From: Streptomyces antibioticus
GTDB taxonomy: Bacteria; Actinomycetota; Actinomycetes; Streptomycetales; Streptomycetaceae
Assembly: GCF_002019855.1 (NCBI RefSeq)
Contig: NZ_CM007717.1
Coordinates: 5,505,798 to 5,569,797 of the forward strand
Direction of reading: 5' to 3'
Length of the DNA stretch: 64,000 bases
The translations under genes were made by a program, and so were the position numbers. Under the pieces are notes generated by a model. That model saw only the letters and a program-made list of their open reading frames with translations. It was not told the DNA's origin and ran no database searches. Shown in pieces: positions 61,831-64,000 of the stretch (position 1 is its first letter; the number at the start of each line of letters is the position of its first letter).

Positions 61831-64000
61831 TTGAGTCGTGAAACTGACAGTCCGTCCTCCGGGCCCAACGGGCGCGGCGGAGCCGCATACCCGTCGGGTA
61901 CGCCGCCGTACGGCACCCCCGTGGTGTCCGACGCCGGTGCGGACGCGGGCCGTTCGGCCGCCCCGCCGGAAGAACGCAAGACCGAGACCACGCTGACGAC
62001 CCGGATCCGGATCAACATCCCCGGTTCGCGGCCCATTCCGCCGGTCGTCGTGCGCAAGCCCGTCGGGGACACCGAGGGCGCGGGCACCGACACCGCCGCG
62101 CCGCAGACGCCTGCCGCCCCGGGATCCGGTGCGGACACCACCGGGACCTTCGAGGCGCCCGTCGCCCCGGCACCGGCCCCGTCGGCCGCGCCCGCTCCGG
62201 CGCCCGCCGCCGAGGAGAAGACCAGCGACTGGTTCGCGCCGCGCAAGTCCGGCCCGGCCAAGGGCGGCCCCGGCGGCGGCACGAACGGCGCGGGACTGCC
62301 GGGCGGTTCGGCCGCGGGCGCCCTGCCCGGCGGCCCCCCGAGCACCGTCCCCGGCGCCCCCGCGCCCGGTGCCCCGGCTCCCGGCGCCCGTCCCGGCGGC
62401 GGCCGGCCGGGCGGCACGGCCGGTCCCGGTCCGTCCACCGGGTCCATCGGCGCCATCGGGCCCCGCCCCGGCGGCGGCAACGGCGCGGGCCTGCCCGGCG
62501 GCGCCACCGGCGGTCCGGTCGCCCCCGGACACGGCGGCGGCACGGGCTCCTTCGACGTCACCGAGGCGCTCGCCGCGGGCCCGCTCCAGGGCGGCACCCG
62601 CCCGACCCAGAGCGGCGCCCCCGCCGAACCCCGCCGCGACGAACTGCCGTACTTCACCGGCAACGGCCAGGGCGGCCAGGCCGGGCACAACGGGCAGAAC
62701 GGCCAAGGCGGTCAGAACGGTTACGCGGGTCCGGGCGGCCCCGCCGACCAGCACGGCTTCGCCGGTCCCGGCAGCTCGTACGACTTCAACGGCCCCGACC
62801 TGCCCGGCGGACCCGGCGGCCGAGGCGGCCCGCAGGGCCCCGCGGGACCGACCGGCGGTCCGGTCACCGGCGACGGCCCGATCGTGCCCCCGATGACACC
62901 CGGCGACCATGGCATGCCCGGCGACCACGGCATGCCCGGCGCCCCGGGTGGCCCGCGTGCAGCCGCCCCCGGTGCGGCTCCCGGTGCCGCCCCCGGCACC
63001 CGGCGCCCCGGCAGCGGGTTCAGCGACGACACCGCGCAGCTCACCCCCCAGTTCCCGGCCCCCGGCTCCGGCGCCGGAGGCTACGGCGCCCGTCCGGCGG
63101 ACAACGTCTCCGGGCACACCGTCACCAGCGGCATCCCCGTCGTCCCCGCCGCCGGCCCGGCCGGTCCGGGCGGCCCCGGCGCCGGTGGACCCGCGGCGCA
63201 GACCGCGCCGAAGCGGCCCGCGCCGGCCGCGCAGAGCACCTCCACCGCCGGTGCCAAGAAGAAAAAGAAGGGCCGCAGCAAGCTGGTCCTCGTCGGCGTC
63301 CTGCTGGTCGTCGGCGGCGTCGGTGCCTACGGCGCCGGTCTGCTGATGAACCACTCCGACGTGCCCAAGGGCACCACCGTCCTCGGCGTCGACATCGGCG
63401 GCAGCACCCGCGACGAGGCCGTCAAGACGCTGGAGGACGCCTTCGACAAGCGGGCCGACCAGCCCCTGAAGCTGTCCGTCGGCGGGGACACCCTCACCCT
63501 CAAGCCGGACCAGGCGGGCCTCCAGTTCGACATCCAGGCCACCGTGGACGGCGTGACCAAGAGCGACTACAACCCGGTCTCCGTGATCGGCACGCTCTTC
63601 GGCCAGGAGCGGGTCGTCGAACCGCAGATGCCGGTCGACGAGGAGAAGCTCCAGGCGGCCCTCGCGTCCGCCGCGGGCGGCTCCGGATCGTCGAACGACG
63701 GCACCATCACGTTCCAGGCGGGCAAGGCCGTCGCGGTCTACGGCAAGCCCGGTCAGGGCGTCGACGCGGCCGGGGCCGAGGAGTCCGTCGTGGCCGCCTA
63801 CCGCACCCAGGTCGAGACCGGCACCACCACCGCGGTGAAGGTCCCGACCGTCACCAAGCAGCCGACGATCTCCAACGCCGAGGTCGACCGGATGATGAAG
63901 AAGTTCGCCGAGCCCGCCATGTCGGGCCTGGTGACCGTGCGGGCGCCGAGCGGCCAGAGCGTGTCGTTCAGCCCCCAGAAGTCCCTGTGGAAGTTCCTGG
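61831..64000 (+). CDS. Large VanW/PG-binding membrane protein with collagen-like region (3' end outside window)
   Basis: The frame is open from the TTG at 61831 to the window end (over 720 residues). The N-terminal 490 residues are Gly/Pro/Ala-rich and cytoplasmic, with collagen-like Gly-X-Y-type stretches (GGPGGRGGPQGPAGPTGG, and GDHGMP repeated at 62899-62939). A basic stretch KKKKKGRSK and one helix (LVLVGVLLVVGGVGAYGAGLL) lead to outside PG_binding_4 (VanW N-terminal) repeats beginning GTTVLGVDIGGSTRDEAVKTL. Such domains bind peptidoglycan. The TTG start is favoured because the frame begins SRETDSPSSGP, with GGAGAA upstream. Confidence 0.8.
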   Translation, partial: MSRETDSPSSGPNGRGGAAYPSGTPPYGTPVVSDAGADAGRSAAPPEERKTETTLTTRIRINIPGSRPIPPVVVRKPVGDTEGAGTDTAAPQTPAAPGSGADTTGTFEAPVAPAPAPSAAPAPAPAAEEKTSDWFAPRKSGPAKGGPGGGTNGAGLPGGSAAGALPGGPPSTVPGAPAPGAPAPGARPGGGRPGGTAGPGPSTGSIGAIGPRPGGGNGAGLPGGATGGPVAPGHGGGTGSFDVTEALAAGPLQGGTRPTQSGAPAEPRRDELPYFTGNGQGGQAGHNGQNGQGGQNGYAGPGGPADQHGFAGPGSSYDFNGPDLPGGPGGRGGPQGPAGPTGGPVTGDGPIVPPMTPGDHGMPGDHGMPGAPGGPRAAAPGAAPGAAPGTRRPGSGFSDDTAQLTPQFPAPGSGAGGYGARPADNVSGHTVTSGIPVVPAAGPAGPGGPGAGGPAAQTAPKRPAPAAQSTSTAGAKKKKKGRSKLVLVGVLLVVGGVGAYGAGLLMNHSDVPKGTTVLGVDIGGSTRDEAVKTLEDAFDKRADQPLKLSVGGDTLTLKPDQAGLQFDIQATVDGVTKSDYNPVSVIGTLFGQERVVEPQMPVDEEKLQAALASAAGGSGSSNDGTITFQAGKAVAVYGKPGQGVDAAGAEESVVAAYRTQVETGTTTAVKVPTVTKQPTISNAEVDRMMKKFAEPAMSGLVTVRAPSGQSVSFSPQKSLWKFL

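Overview
The window is chromosomal DNA of a Streptomyces or a very close actinomycete. It is extremely GC-rich, codons end mostly in G or C, GTG/TTG starts and Shine-Dalgarno-led starts are frequent, and it carries lineage hallmarks: a WhiB-like protein, class II FBPase GlpX, polyphosphate glucokinase, mycothiol biosynthesis MshB, multidomain PAS/GAF/PP2C phosphatases, and a complete five-gene BldK oligopeptide permease. From memory, the order wbl-glpX ... xseBA-ispH-ppgK-ychF ... sdh ... typA-bldKABCDE-second peptide permease-mshB follows the S. coelicolor core around SCO5046 to SCO512x, with insertions; I could not check this.

Layout. 1-9442 is conserved core: LiaF-like end, WhiB-like protein, glpX, DUF4245, a nitroreductase, xseA/xseB, ispH, ppgK, a DUF6542 membrane protein and ychF. 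9464-15733 looks accessory: a Phd/RelE-type toxin-antitoxin pair, two coupled unknown genes, an ATPase preceded by tandem palindromes, and a SNF2 helicase. 15753-22801 is a minus-strand run: cydA-cydB, an MMPL exporter, and TetR, histidine kinase and response regulator. 22943-35787 is a mixed region with a GHMP kinase, DUF4190, GntR, SPOR and NUDIX genes, an anti-sigma-type ATPase beside a large PP2C phosphatase, several envelope-linked genes and a frameshifted methyltransferase. 35797-39669 is a succinate dehydrogenase operon of the actinobacterial Sdh1 type plus a small coiled-coil protein. 39971-59993 is a peptide-uptake region: an orphan binding protein, typA, bldKABCDE, a methyltransferase, a second five-gene oligopeptide permease and a cytoplasmic S9 peptidase. 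60172-64000 holds a small membrane protein, mshB, a DUF6113 membrane protein and the start of a large VanW-type peptidoglycan-binding protein cut by the window edge.

How the parts fit. Two complete peptide ABC importers followed by a prolyl-oligopeptidase-type enzyme suggest import and cleavage of extracellular peptides; in S. coelicolor BldK feeds the signalling cascade for aerial growth. The segment between typA and bldKA is unusual: a strong terminator, then two stem-loops each capped by GGGG, then a 26-codon ORF with a near-perfect ribosome binding site, then bldKA. I consider this the most interesting undescribed element. Other unexplained elements are a 17-copy 8-bp tandem repeat (27290-27425), a three-copy 20-bp repeat in a divergent promoter region (23901-23960), and the paired palindromes ahead of the ATPase gene (11880-11910). 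No tRNA, rRNA, CRISPR array, transposase or integrase was found.
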